Shown here: positions 7,031-13,137 of the stretch, piece by piece
Numbering within the stretch: the first letter of the stretch is position 1
Layout: each line of letters opens with the position of its first letter
DNA from: Faecalicoccus sp.
Lineage (GTDB): Bacteria > Bacillota_I > Bacilli_A > Erysipelotrichales > Erysipelotrichaceae
Assembly: GCA_017941505.1 (NCBI GenBank)
Contig: JAGAWH010000046.1
Span: 1 to 13,137 of the forward strand
Direction of reading: 5' to 3'
Length of the DNA: 13,137 nt
Translations under genes and position numbers: made by a program
Notes under the pieces: model-generated
Seen by the model: only the letters and a program-made list of their open reading frames with translations
Databases searched by the model: none
Told to the model about the DNA's origin: nothing

Positions 7031-7810
7031 ATGGAAAACGTAATTTTAGAAAAACAGGGTCATGTATCCATTATTACTATCAATCGTCCAAAAGCTCTTA
7101 ACGCTTTAAATACAGCTACTTTAAAGGATTTAGAAGAAGCTGTAAATACTGTTGCCGCTGATAAGGATACTTATGTAGCTGTTATTACCGGTGCCGGAGA
7201 AAAGAGCTTTGTAGCCGGTGCTGATATTGTTGAAATGAAAGACAAGACAGTAGAAGAAGCTGCTGAATATGGAGCTTATGGAAATAAGATCTTCCGTGCT
7301 ATTGAAACATTACACTGCCCGGTTATCGCTGCTGTTAACGGCTTTGCGTTAGGTGGAGGATGCGAACTTGCTATGAGTTGTGATATCCGTATCGCTTCTG
7401 AAAATGCAGTCTTCGGTCAGCCGGAAGTAGGATTAGGTATTACTCCGGGCTTTGGCGGAACTCAGCGTTTAGCACGTATTGTTCCGGTTGGAATCGCAAA
7501 AGAAATGATCTTTGGCGCACGCAACATCAAGGCTGACAAGGCTTTATCTATCGGCTTGGTGAACAGTGTTGTTCCGGCTGAAGAATTAATGCCTACTGTT
7601 ATGAAAATGGCTAACGGCATCGCTAAGAATGCTCCGATCGCTGTTGCACAGGCTAAGAAGGCCATCAACGAAGGTTTACAGGGCGATATCGATGCAGGTA
7701 TCGCTATCGAAGTAAAAGACTTTGCGGATTGTTTCGCAACAGAAGACCAGACTTACGGTATGGAATGCTTCGTTAACCGCGTAAAAGAAAAAGAATTCAA
7801 GAATAAGTAA
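7031..7810 (+). CDS. crt: 3-hydroxybutyryl-CoA dehydratase (crotonase)
   Basis: It dehydrates 3-hydroxybutyryl-CoA to crotonyl-CoA, the substrate of Bcd. The 259-residue length is standard for the enoyl-CoA hydratase family. FVAGADI (60-66) and NGFALGGGCELAMSCD (103-118) form the oxyanion hole, and the two catalytic glutamates are E112 and E132 (GQPEVGLGITPG). AAGGAG (7019-7024) precedes the ATG by six bases. It is the last gene of the operon, whereas in the well-known clostridial bcs operon crt is first. A hairpin upstream may set its level apart from hbd. A broader enoyl-CoA hydratase role is possible, but context favours the C4 substrate. Confidence 0.95.
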   Translation: MENVILEKQGHVSIITINRPKALNALNTATLKDLEEAVNTVAADKDTYVAVITGAGEKSFVAGADIVEMKDKTVEEAAEYGAYGNKIFRAIETLHCPVIAAVNGFALGGGCELAMSCDIRIASENAVFGQPEVGLGITPGFGGTQRLARIVPVGIAKEMIFGARNIKADKALSIGLVNSVVPAEELMPTVMKMANGIAKNAPIAVAQAKKAINEGLQGDIDAGIAIEVKDFADCFATEDQTYGMECFVNRVKEKEFKNK

Positions 7811-7815
7811 TTGAT

Positions 7816-7846
7816 ATCCCGCTTTCATAGCGGGATTTCTATTTTT
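7816..7846 (+). terminator. Rho-independent terminator of the bcd-crt operon
   Basis: ATCCCGCT (7816-7823) pairs perfectly with AGCGGGAT (7829-7836) around a five-base loop, followed by TTTCTATTTTT (7836-7846). Confidence 0.9.
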
Positions 7847-7876
7847 ATGTTCTATTAAGGGAATTGAAATAAAATG

Positions 7877-7905
7877 TTGAACATCATATCGGAAAATGGT
7901 AAACT
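7877..7905 (+). promoter_or_regulatory. Promoter of the threonine-aldolase-like gene
   Basis: TTGAAC (7877-7882), a 17-base spacer and TAAACT (7900-7905) with a TG one base before it (extended -10). Downstream, TTAGGA (7913-7918) and TCCTAA (7924-7929) form a small inverted repeat at or just after the transcription start, a possible operator. Confidence 0.55.
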
Positions 7906-7949
7906 TTGCGCGTTAGGATAGTTTCCTAATAATTGAGGGGAGGAATTCT

Positions 7950-8984
7950 ATGTTATTTTTTAAAAATGACTACGGAATCGGGTGTATAGATGAAATTCTG
8001 GAACTACTTGCCAAGGCAAATCCGGAAACCAATGCAGCGTATGGCTTGGATAAGTATTGCTTAAAAGCTGCCAATATCATTAAATCAAAAATGGTTGATC
8101 AAAATGTAGACATTCATTTTGCCAGCGGGGGGACACAGACCAACCAGGTAATGATCAAGGCTGCTTTAAGACCGTATGAAGCGGTGATTGCGGCTGAATC
8201 AGGTCATATCGCAACTCATGAAACAGGTTCTATTGAAGCAACCGGTCATAAGGTTATTACGGTAAACGGCAGTAACGGCAAGGTAACACCGGCAGCTGTA
8301 ATCGCTGCATATGATGAACATATGCTTCAATTTGAACATATGGTTTATCCAAAAATGGTCTATATCTCCAATTCAACAGAATTAGGTACGGTATATACCC
8401 GTGCTGAACTTGAGGCATTACGAAATGTCTGCGACCGGTTAGGTCTCTATCTAATGATGGATGGTGCAAGAATTGGTGTTGCCTTAATGTCGGGTGTAGA
8501 TTATACATTGAACGATATCGCAAGATGGTGTGATATGTTCTATATCGGCGGAACGAAAAATGGAGCCATGTTTGGGGAGGCTATCGTAATCAGTAACGAC
8601 GATTTAAAGAAACATTTCCGCTTCTATTTAAAACAGGATGGCGCACTTCTGGCAAAGGGTTGGCTTTTAGGAATCCAGTTTATCGGATTGTTTGAAAACG
8701 ATGCGTTCTATAAAGTGGCAGATCATTCCAATAAAATGGCTAAACAGATTCAAGAGGCACTGCCGACTTTAGGATATCCGCTGTTCATGCGATCTGACAC
8801 CAACCAGATCTTTTTAACAGTTACTCCAAGCCAGTTTGAATATTTGAAACAATACGTTGATTTTGAAACGTGGATCATTCGTGATGGTGCGTATGTTATT
8901 CGTTTAGTGACAAACTGGTTAACTACCCAGGAAGAAGTCGACCAGTTGATTGCCTATTTGATGAAGGCAAAAGATATGAAATAA
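7950..8984 (+). CDS. Threonine aldolase family PLP-dependent enzyme
   Basis: It belongs to the fold type I beta-eliminating lyase group, whose best-known members cleave L-threonine or L-allo-threonine to glycine and acetaldehyde. The 344 residues show the phosphate-binding SGGTQTNQ (59-66), a histidine-rich active-site strand ESGHIATHETGSIE (83-96), D171 and R174 in MMDGARIG (cofactor nitrogen and substrate contacts), and the Schiff-base lysine K203 in YIGGTKNGAMFGEA. A very strong GAGGGGAGG (7935-7943) precedes the ATG. It has its own promoter and terminator and is not part of the butyrate operon. The acetaldehyde product could feed fermentation, but that link is speculative. A related amino acid lyase activity cannot be ruled out. 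Confidence 0.87.
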   Translation: MLFFKNDYGIGCIDEILELLAKANPETNAAYGLDKYCLKAANIIKSKMVDQNVDIHFASGGTQTNQVMIKAALRPYEAVIAAESGHIATHETGSIEATGHKVITVNGSNGKVTPAAVIAAYDEHMLQFEHMVYPKMVYISNSTELGTVYTRAELEALRNVCDRLGLYLMMDGARIGVALMSGVDYTLNDIARWCDMFYIGGTKNGAMFGEAIVISNDDLKKHFRFYLKQDGALLAKGWLLGIQFIGLFENDAFYKVADHSNKMAKQIQEALPTLGYPLFMRSDTNQIFLTVTPSQFEYLKQYVDFETWIIRDGAYVIRLVTNWLTTQEEVDQLIAYLMKAKDMK

Positions 8985-8988
8985 AAAG

Positions 8989-9011
8989 ATGCAGACTGTA
9001 TTAGTCTGCAT
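8989..9011. terminator. Bidirectional terminator between convergent genes
   Basis: ATGCAGACT (8989-8997) and AGTCTGCAT (9003-9011) form a perfect 9-base stem with a five-base loop. The plus strand continues with TTTT and the minus strand with a T-run (complement of 8983-8987), so it can serve both genes. The stop codon of the minus-strand esterase lies partly in the loop. Confidence 0.85.
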
Positions 9012-9777
9012 TTTCTTGTTCATCGGTAAAATAATCTAGAAATAAGGGAGCTTCTTCGCCCCAGTCGAATTCAGTATGAGAACCATATTCTTTGACATTG
9101 TAGAAGACCTGAGCCTTTTTCCAGGATAATCGATTACCGATTTCGGTTACGATCTTGGTCTCCGGAATAAAGGCATGCATCGTATTTCCTTCCATAGCGC
9201 CCCATGAAATATAAAAGGAGCTTTTACTTAGATCCCCGGCATTTTCTACTTCTTCGATAAATTCATCCGCTGTCGGAATCAAATAGGGAGAAAGAGCTGC
9301 TGTTTTTGAATACACTTCCGGATATTTAATTCCGGCATAGAGAGCCATTTCACCACCGCACGAAGAACCGCAGATCCATGTATGATCTCTGTCTTTTTTT
9401 GTAGGGAAATGGCTATCGATATACGGCTTTAAATCATGGATGAAAAAATCCATCGTTTCATTTCCATATCCTTCAAACCAGCCTCCAAATTCAATGTCAT
9501 AGAATGGATAAGGACTATATTCCATTAAACGGTCATTTCCGCGATGAGAGCATTCCTGTCCGACAATGATCAATTCAAAATCACATTCTCGAATGGTATC
9601 GGCCAGCCTCCATGACATGCCAAAGGATGCATCTTCATCATTGAAAAGATTCTGCCCGTCAAACATGTAGAGCACAGGATATGTCTTGCCGGATGTTAAA
9701 TAATCATCCGGCAGATACATATGAATCGTACGCACATCCTTCAGTGCCCGCATTTTTAAATCAAATTTTAAGATCAC
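9001..9777 (-). CDS. Alpha/beta-hydrolase, putative esterase (esterase D-like family)
   Basis: Predicted serine hydrolase of 258 residues with no signal peptide, so probably cytoplasmic. Features are the N-terminal strand pair ending in YPVLYMFDGQNLF (33-45), the nucleophile elbow GSSCGG (137-142) with S139, an acidic residue in SWGAMEGN (191-198, probably E196) and H234 in GSHTEFDW completing a plausible triad. This is the layout of the putative esterase (enterochelin esterase/esterase D-like) family; the substrate is unknown. The start is GTG (9777-9775), overlapping the ATP-grasp stop as GTGA, which implies translational coupling. An ATG at codon 9 is the alternative but has no ribosome binding site. 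Its tight link to an ATP-grasp ligase suggests the two act on the same metabolite or product. Confidence 0.85.
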   Translation of the reverse strand: MILKFDLKMRALKDVRTIHMYLPDDYLTSGKTYPVLYMFDGQNLFNDEDASFGMSWRLADTIRECDFELIIVGQECSHRGNDRLMEYSPYPFYDIEFGGWFEGYGNETMDFFIHDLKPYIDSHFPTKKDRDHTWICGSSCGGEMALYAGIKYPEVYSKTAALSPYLIPTADEFIEEVENAGDLSKSSFYISWGAMEGNTMHAFIPETKIVTEIGNRLSWKKAQVFYNVKEYGSHTEFDWGEEAPLFLDYFTDEQENAD

Positions 9778-10964
9778 TCAGCTTCAGCCATTCCCATTTT
9801 ATAGAAGGCATCTCTTCTAGCCGGGCTTTCAAAACGGAATATGATCGAGCAATCGCCCATTGCGGATGCGAATGCCGGCGGTAAGTATTCTACACGAATG
9901 ATCTCATTTTTGAATTCTTCAACAATTTCATCAACCGAATATTTATAGTTAATCGCATTTCTTCTTCCTAAGAAACCGGAAGATGCTCGATCGCCCTGCG
10001 GATAGTTTGTTTCGTTTTTCATCAAAACATCCGCCCAGATTTTATAAACATCCAAAGAGCCGGCAAAGTTCATAAATTCAGGTGCAAATCCTCCAGGAGG
10101 ACGGAAGTTAACTTCTAAGCCAATCACATCGCCCTTTTTACCTAAGCCTTCCTTATCCTCCGTTAAACGGAAGTATTCCATATGGAAGAAACGGTTGGCA
10201 ATGCCAAAGGCACTGACAGTGCGCTGTGCAACATCTCGCAGCTCATCAGAGATGGTAAATGTTGTATGGAAACCGATGCTTAACTGGTAATTGACGCTGT
10301 CCATAACATTTCCAACATATTCCGAGCTGTTCAAATAACGAATCTTGCAGTCCTTATCGGCAACCCCATCCAGTGTAAAAATATCACCTACGACAAACTC
10401 TTCCATAATATTCTGCCAGCCTTTTGACTGGTTGAAATATTTAATGGTTTCTTCATCGTTATGCAGGGAATAAGTAAAGCTGGCACCTACACCATGATCC
10501 GGTTTTAATACACATGGATAACCGACTTCATGTGCGAAGTCTAATGCTTCTTCTACCGTTTTTGGAAGGGCATAGCGGGCGGTTGCGATACCTGCCTTGT
10601 GATAATACTTTTTCATTGCAGCTTTGGATTGGAATTCATCAATCTGGGCAAAGCTGTATCCGGTTTTGACATTAAAGTCATCACGTAATCTGGCATCTAA
10701 CTGCAGCCATGCTTCATTGTTGGATTCAATCCAGTCGATTTTTCCGTATTTAAAGGTAAAATAGCCTAAGGCTCTAACCATTTCATCATAATTGTTAAAA
10801 TCATTTACTCTATAACATTCATCAATATTATCGCGGAGGTCTTGAGACATCCAATCATATGGAGTATCAACGACTGCTAAAACAGTAGCTCCATTTTGTT
10901 TAAGACCACGGCAGAACATCCAGGACTGTTCCGGATAATTGGCTGAAATAAACACAAAATTCAT
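9774..10964 (-). CDS. ATP-grasp domain protein, putative carboxylate-amine ligase
   Basis: About 396 residues. The family couples ATP hydrolysis to joining a carboxylate with an amine or similar group through an acyl-phosphate. The N-terminal part (MNFVFISANYPEQSW) is a Rossmann-like pre-ATP-grasp domain. The ATP-grasp core follows with VLKPDHGVGASF (K154), EEFVVGDIFTLDGV, E263 in FHMEYFR, and LEVNFRPPGG with E284, N286 and R288 as magnesium/ATP ligands. I do not recognise the specific enzyme. The start at 10964 is preferred because GTGAGGG (10977-10971) is six bases upstream; an ATG at 10970 directly abuts that site. The gap to the Nudix gene is nine bases and the esterase overlaps its end, so the three probably form an operon. 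Biotin carboxylase or carbamoyl-phosphate synthase roles seem unlikely at this length and alone. Confidence 0.85.
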   Translation of the reverse strand: MNFVFISANYPEQSWMFCRGLKQNGATVLAVVDTPYDWMSQDLRDNIDECYRVNDFNNYDEMVRALGYFTFKYGKIDWIESNNEAWLQLDARLRDDFNVKTGYSFAQIDEFQSKAAMKKYYHKAGIATARYALPKTVEEALDFAHEVGYPCVLKPDHGVGASFTYSLHNDEETIKYFNQSKGWQNIMEEFVVGDIFTLDGVADKDCKIRYLNSSEYVGNVMDSVNYQLSIGFHTTFTISDELRDVAQRTVSAFGIANRFFHMEYFRLTEDKEGLGKKGDVIGLEVNFRPPGGFAPEFMNFAGSLDVYKIWADVLMKNETNYPQGDRASSGFLGRRNAINYKYSVDEIVEEFKNEIIRVEYLPPAFASAMGDCSIIFRFESPARRDAFYKMGMAEAE

Positions 10965-10973
10965 ATCCATCCC

Positions 10974-11504
10974 TCACTTTCTGTTGATAATCGCATAGTA
11001 GACAGCACAAACTGTTTTCGCATCATCGATTTCACCATTTACTATCATTTGGTACGCCTTGTCCATATCAATCCAAATCGTATCGATATCTTCATCCTCA
11101 TCCATGCTTAAACGATGGGAACTGATACTTGGTTCAACGGCTTCATAGATATAGATTCTCTCATCACAGAATCCCGGCGTTGTAACAATGGATTGAATCA
11201 ACTTCAACTCCTTACATGTATATCCTGTTTCTTCATTTAATTCACGATACGCACAATCATAAGGATCTTCACCATAGTGCATTTTACCGGCCGGAATTTC
11301 CAGCGTTTCCTTATTGATGGCATGACGCATCTGTTTTACAAACAGGATCTTACGATCTTGTATCAACAAAATCGCAACACCGCCCGGATGACGGATGATG
11401 TCTCGGGGATATTTTTCACCTTTGATATCTACGTCCGTATGGATCATGTAAAACACATTTCCCTGATAGATGATGGTTTCATCGGTTCGATTATCATTTT
11501 TCAT
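10974..11504 (-). CDS. Nudix hydrolase, ADP-ribose pyrophosphatase-like
   Basis: It hydrolyses nucleoside diphosphates linked to another moiety, likely ADP-ribose or a sugar nucleotide, using Mg2+. The full Nudix box GX5EX7REUXEEXGU is present at residues 73-95 (GKMHYGEDPY to NEETGY), with R87, E88, E91 and E92 intact. The preceding HPGGVAILLI and ETLEIPAGKM segments and the about 176-residue length fit the ADP-ribose pyrophosphatase subgroup. The ATG at 11504 is chosen over an in-frame TTG at 11510. Neither has a Shine-Dalgarno sequence, and a TATAAT ends eight bases before the ATG. It is first in the Nudix/ATP-grasp/esterase set, and its stop overlaps the ribosome binding site of the ligase gene. 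Confidence 0.9.
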   Translation of the reverse strand: MKNDNRTDETIIYQGNVFYMIHTDVDIKGEKYPRDIIRHPGGVAILLIQDRKILFVKQMRHAINKETLEIPAGKMHYGEDPYDCAYRELNEETGYTCKELKLIQSIVTTPGFCDERIYIYEAVEPSISSHRLSMDEDEDIDTIWIDMDKAYQMIVNGEIDDAKTVCAVYYAIINRK

Positions 11505-11511
11505 ATCCAAA

Positions 11512-11517
11512 ATTATA
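11512..11517 (-). promoter_or_regulatory. Candidate -10 box of the Nudix/ATP-grasp/esterase operon
   Basis: A perfect TATAAT reads on the minus strand at 11517-11512, seven bases from the ATG at 11504. The corresponding -35 position (about 11540-11535) reads TTTTAT, a weak match inside the upstream terminator loop. If used, transcription would start at about the initiation codon. Confidence 0.4.
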
Positions 11518-11549
11518 ACAAAAAACCAGCATTCATAAAAGAATGCTAG
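11518..11549 (-). terminator. Rho-independent terminator of the amidase-like gene
   Basis: On the minus strand AGCATTC (11534-11528 complement side) pairs with GAATGCT (11541-11547 complement side) over a six-base loop, extended by a T-G and a C-G pair and followed by six T (11525-11520). It overlaps the stop codon by two to three bases. Confidence 0.82.
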
Positions 11550-12268
11550 TTAATTTCTTTCAATATTGCCATCGCAATGGCTTTACCGATTTTCTTTTGG
11601 AACTCCGGATTGGTCAAATTGTTGTAATCATCCTCATTGGTGAGGTAGCCGATATCAATCATGATCGTAGGAATCTTTTCATTATTCAAAATAGGGAAGT
11701 TTGAATAATGGTCACTGTCCAATCCTTCAAATTGTGAATAGTTAATCGCCGAAAGATTTTCATAGATGGAATTTCCTAAGGCAATCATTAAATCATTAGG
11801 ATGGGTAAACAATGAAAATCCCTTTCGTAAGATATCGGAATCCTCATTACACTGAATACTGATCATATATAGGGCATTTTGTCCCTTAGCGTAATTGATC
11901 CGCTCATCAAATGATAAGACACCGGTTTCCGGATTGACATCCTCATCGCCTGTACGTGTATAAACGACTTTATAATCGGCCTTTGTCAAATATTCACCGA
12001 TTGCCTGCACGATTTGAAGGTTAACATCCTTTTCCGGAAGCATGCCATCCTCATAGTATCCGTAATCTAAGCCACCGTTAGCTGCATCCAGACAGATGAT
12101 TGCCTGGGATTCGCATTTGGACATATCAATGTTGTCATTGGTAATTAATCCTGCGGTAGAATCATCCTGCGGTACTGTTATATCATCATCGGACAGGGTA
12201 CTGAGGCTTGGCTGAACGATGAGTGCCATAAACAAGGCAATAATTAGAAATATTAATGCTCTTTTCAT
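11546..12268 (-). CDS. Amidase_3-fold protein with degenerate active site (N-acetylmuramoyl-L-alanine amidase-like)
   Basis: 240 residues. An N-terminal hydrophobic segment (about 4-19, after MKR) is a signal peptide or membrane anchor, followed by a short acidic linker (to about 50). The remaining 190 residues follow the zinc peptidoglycan amidase pattern, but key residues are changed. The motif DPGHGG is DAANGG (61-66), with N64 for the first zinc histidine. SIHxN is SIQCN (137-141), with Q139 for the second histidine. The catalytic glutamate of VELGF(L)SN is D205 in MIDIGYLTN. Only the middle zinc glutamate (E79 in PEKDVNL) remains. The reading frame is intact, so a non-catalytic wall-binding or regulatory role is likelier than decay. 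AAAAGGAG lies upstream at good spacing. Confidence 0.82.
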   Translation of the reverse strand: MKRALIFLIIALFMALIVQPSLSTLSDDDITVPQDDSTAGLITNDNIDMSKCESQAIICLDAANGGLDYGYYEDGMLPEKDVNLQIVQAIGEYLTKADYKVVYTRTGDEDVNPETGVLSFDERINYAKGQNALYMISIQCNEDSDILRKGFSLFTHPNDLMIALGNSIYENLSAINYSQFEGLDSDHYSNFPILNNEKIPTIMIDIGYLTNEDDYNNLTNPEFQKKIGKAIAMAILKEIN

Positions 12269-12293
12269 TCAAAAACTCCTTTTGAGTGTGTAA

Positions 12294-12302
12294 ATCATAC
12301 CA
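12294..12302 (-). promoter_or_regulatory. Extended -10 promoter of the amidase-like gene
   Basis: TGGTATGAT reads on the minus strand (12302-12294), a TGn extended -10. The -35 region at 17 bases is TGCACA (12322-12317), four of six matches to TTGACA. Confidence 0.5.
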
Positions 12303-12370
12303 TACAAGGCAAAGAATGTGCATAGAATGAAGGCTTTTTTTTCATTTCGTTTCTTAGTTTCGAAGAAATT

Positions 12371-12379
12371 TGATATACT
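12371..12379 (+). promoter_or_regulatory. Extended -10 promoter of scpA
   Basis: TGATATACT (12371-12379) gives TGn plus TATACT, one mismatch from consensus. The -35 position holds TTCTTA (12351-12356), which is weak, as is common with extended -10 promoters. Start of transcription near 12386 leaves only about nine bases before the scpA ATG. It is divergent from the amidase-like promoter within a 126-base spacer. Confidence 0.55.
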
Positions 12380-12394
12380 AGCGTGGGTGATCCT

Positions 12395-13135
12395 ATGGAA
12401 TTTAAAATCACAATTGATCAATTTGAAGGTCCTTTAGATTTAATGACCCACTTGATCAAAGAAAATAAATTAGACTTATTTGATTTAGACATGCTGACAC
12501 TGGCTAATCAATATATTGCCTATATCCACCAGATGCAGGATATGCATTTGGAGGTAGCCAGTGAATATTTAGAAGAATTGGCCGGTTTGATCGAATATAA
12601 ATCAAGAATGTTATTACCCCGCCAGGAACTGGAATTGGATGATAATTACGAAGAGACGGAAAGAGATAAACTCGTTTCGCGACTTTTAGAATATCAGCGG
12701 TATAAAGAAGTCACCGAATTATTAAAGGCAGAATATGAACTGCGCAAAAGGCATTTCACCAGAGCCCAGTCACCGTTAGTGGATGAATGGTCGACTCCGC
12801 AGGAATCTTTAGATCTTCCTTTACAATCACCATATGAATTGATGAAGGCGATGAAAAACATTATGGCCAGAACGGCTATATTAAATCCATATTCGACGCA
12901 GGTAACCATTAAGGAAGTATCTGTCGAAGACCGTATTGAAGTCATCAAATCGCGTCTGGAATATCGATATGATACGATTTCTTTTGAAGAGTTATGTTCG
13001 GATTGTTTTAATGTTCGTCTGGTTGTAGTAACCTTTCTTGCGATACTGGATCTAATACACACTAGGTGGTTGGATTTTTCTGTAGATGAAAATCATATCT
13101 GGGTAAGGAGAGTGAGAAACGATGAATCAAATTAA
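12395..13135 (+). CDS. scpA: Segregation and condensation protein A (kleisin)
   Basis: ScpA bridges the SMC heads with ScpB in the condensin complex that compacts and segregates the chromosome. The 246-residue protein begins with the family signature FKITIDQFEGPLDLMTHLI, continues with LANQYIAYI and EYLEELAGLIEYKSRMLLP (central helices), and ends in a winged-helix-like domain (about 175-240). The ATG at 12395 is chosen over an in-frame GTG at 12383, which lies before the predicted transcription start. The upstream sequence has only a weak GGTGAT-like site. The usual partner scpB appears to start inside the last codons. Smc is not in the window. Confidence 0.93.
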   Translation: MEFKITIDQFEGPLDLMTHLIKENKLDLFDLDMLTLANQYIAYIHQMQDMHLEVASEYLEELAGLIEYKSRMLLPRQELELDDNYEETERDKLVSRLLEYQRYKEVTELLKAEYELRKRHFTRAQSPLVDEWSTPQESLDLPLQSPYELMKAMKNIMARTAILNPYSTQVTIKEVSVEDRIEVIKSRLEYRYDTISFEELCSDCFNVRLVVVTFLAILDLIHTRWLDFSVDENHIWVRRVRNDESN

Positions 13136-13137
13136 AT
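13122..13137 (+). CDS. scpB: Start of scpB (partial, runs off the window)
   Basis: An ATG at 13122 in a different frame reads MNQIK to the window end and overlaps the scpA tail by 14 bases. AAGGAG (13105-13110) lies upstream at 11 bases. Known: scpB almost always follows scpA, often overlapping. Only five codons are visible, so the name is an inference from position. Confidence 0.5.

Noticed and set aside
10965..10970. ATG two codons upstream in the ATP-grasp gene
   Set aside because: It directly abuts the GAGGG ribosome binding site with no spacer; the ATG at 10964 has a six-base spacing.
11546..12268. Amidase-like gene as a pseudogene
   Set aside because: No frameshift or premature stop is present, its transcription and translation signals are intact, and the changes are specific to active-site residues.
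12383..12394. GTG start extending scpA by four residues
   Set aside because: It lies before the transcription start predicted from the extended -10, and the family normally begins at the ATG-encoded MEFK-like segment.
1..13137. CRISPR arrays, tRNA/rRNA genes, transposase genes, toxin-antitoxin or defence genes
   Set aside because: I saw no regularly spaced repeats, no tRNA-like cloverleaf or rRNA sequence, and no open frame resembling these families; the only mobile trace is the intron end at the left edge.

Overview
This window looks like a chromosomal segment of a low-GC Gram-positive anaerobe (Bacillota). The evidence is an AT-rich codon style, strong AAAGGAG ribosome binding sites, U-tract terminators and a complete acetyl-CoA to butyrate gene set. 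The combination suggests a butyrate-producing gut Clostridia or Erysipelotrichia; the latter is my guess from general resemblance and was not tested. No coding gap exceeds 300 bases.

Left edge (1-136): the 3' end of a group II intron, with the probable last codons of its maturase, a foldable domain V, and a domain VI with a bulged adenosine. It ends about 55 bases before the next start codon.

Butyrate block (191-7810): but (butyryl-CoA:acetate CoA-transferase, +) converges on thl (thiolase, -). thl is divergent from a five-gene + strand operon, bcd-etfB-etfA-hbd-crt. Together they give acetyl-CoA -> acetoacetyl-CoA (thl) -> 3-hydroxybutyryl-CoA (hbd) -> crotonyl-CoA (crt) -> butyryl-CoA (bcd with the electron-bifurcating EtfAB) -> butyrate (but). 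The 286-base thl/bcd intergenic region carries two divergent promoters and a near-perfect Rex (NADH/NAD+ sensor) operator abutting the bcd -35 box. It also holds a 16-base direct repeat and a 9+9 inverted repeat. A strong UUCG-capped hairpin sits between hbd and crt.

Middle (7950-9011): a threonine-aldolase-family PLP enzyme with its own promoter, ending in a bidirectional terminator shared with the convergent esterase gene.

Minus-strand block (12268 down to 9001): a secreted or anchored amidase-fold protein that has lost three of the four expected catalytic or zinc residues, followed by a terminator. Then comes a tight three-gene set: a Nudix hydrolase, an uncharacterised ATP-grasp ligase and an alpha/beta-hydrolase esterase with a GTG start overlapping the ligase stop.

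Right edge (12395-13137): scpA, divergent from the amidase-like gene, and the first codons of an overlapping scpB (chromosome condensation).

I did not find a wholly new multi-gene system. The most unusual items are the catalytically degenerate amidase, the Nudix/ATP-grasp/esterase cluster of unknown product, and the architecture of the thl-bcd regulatory region.
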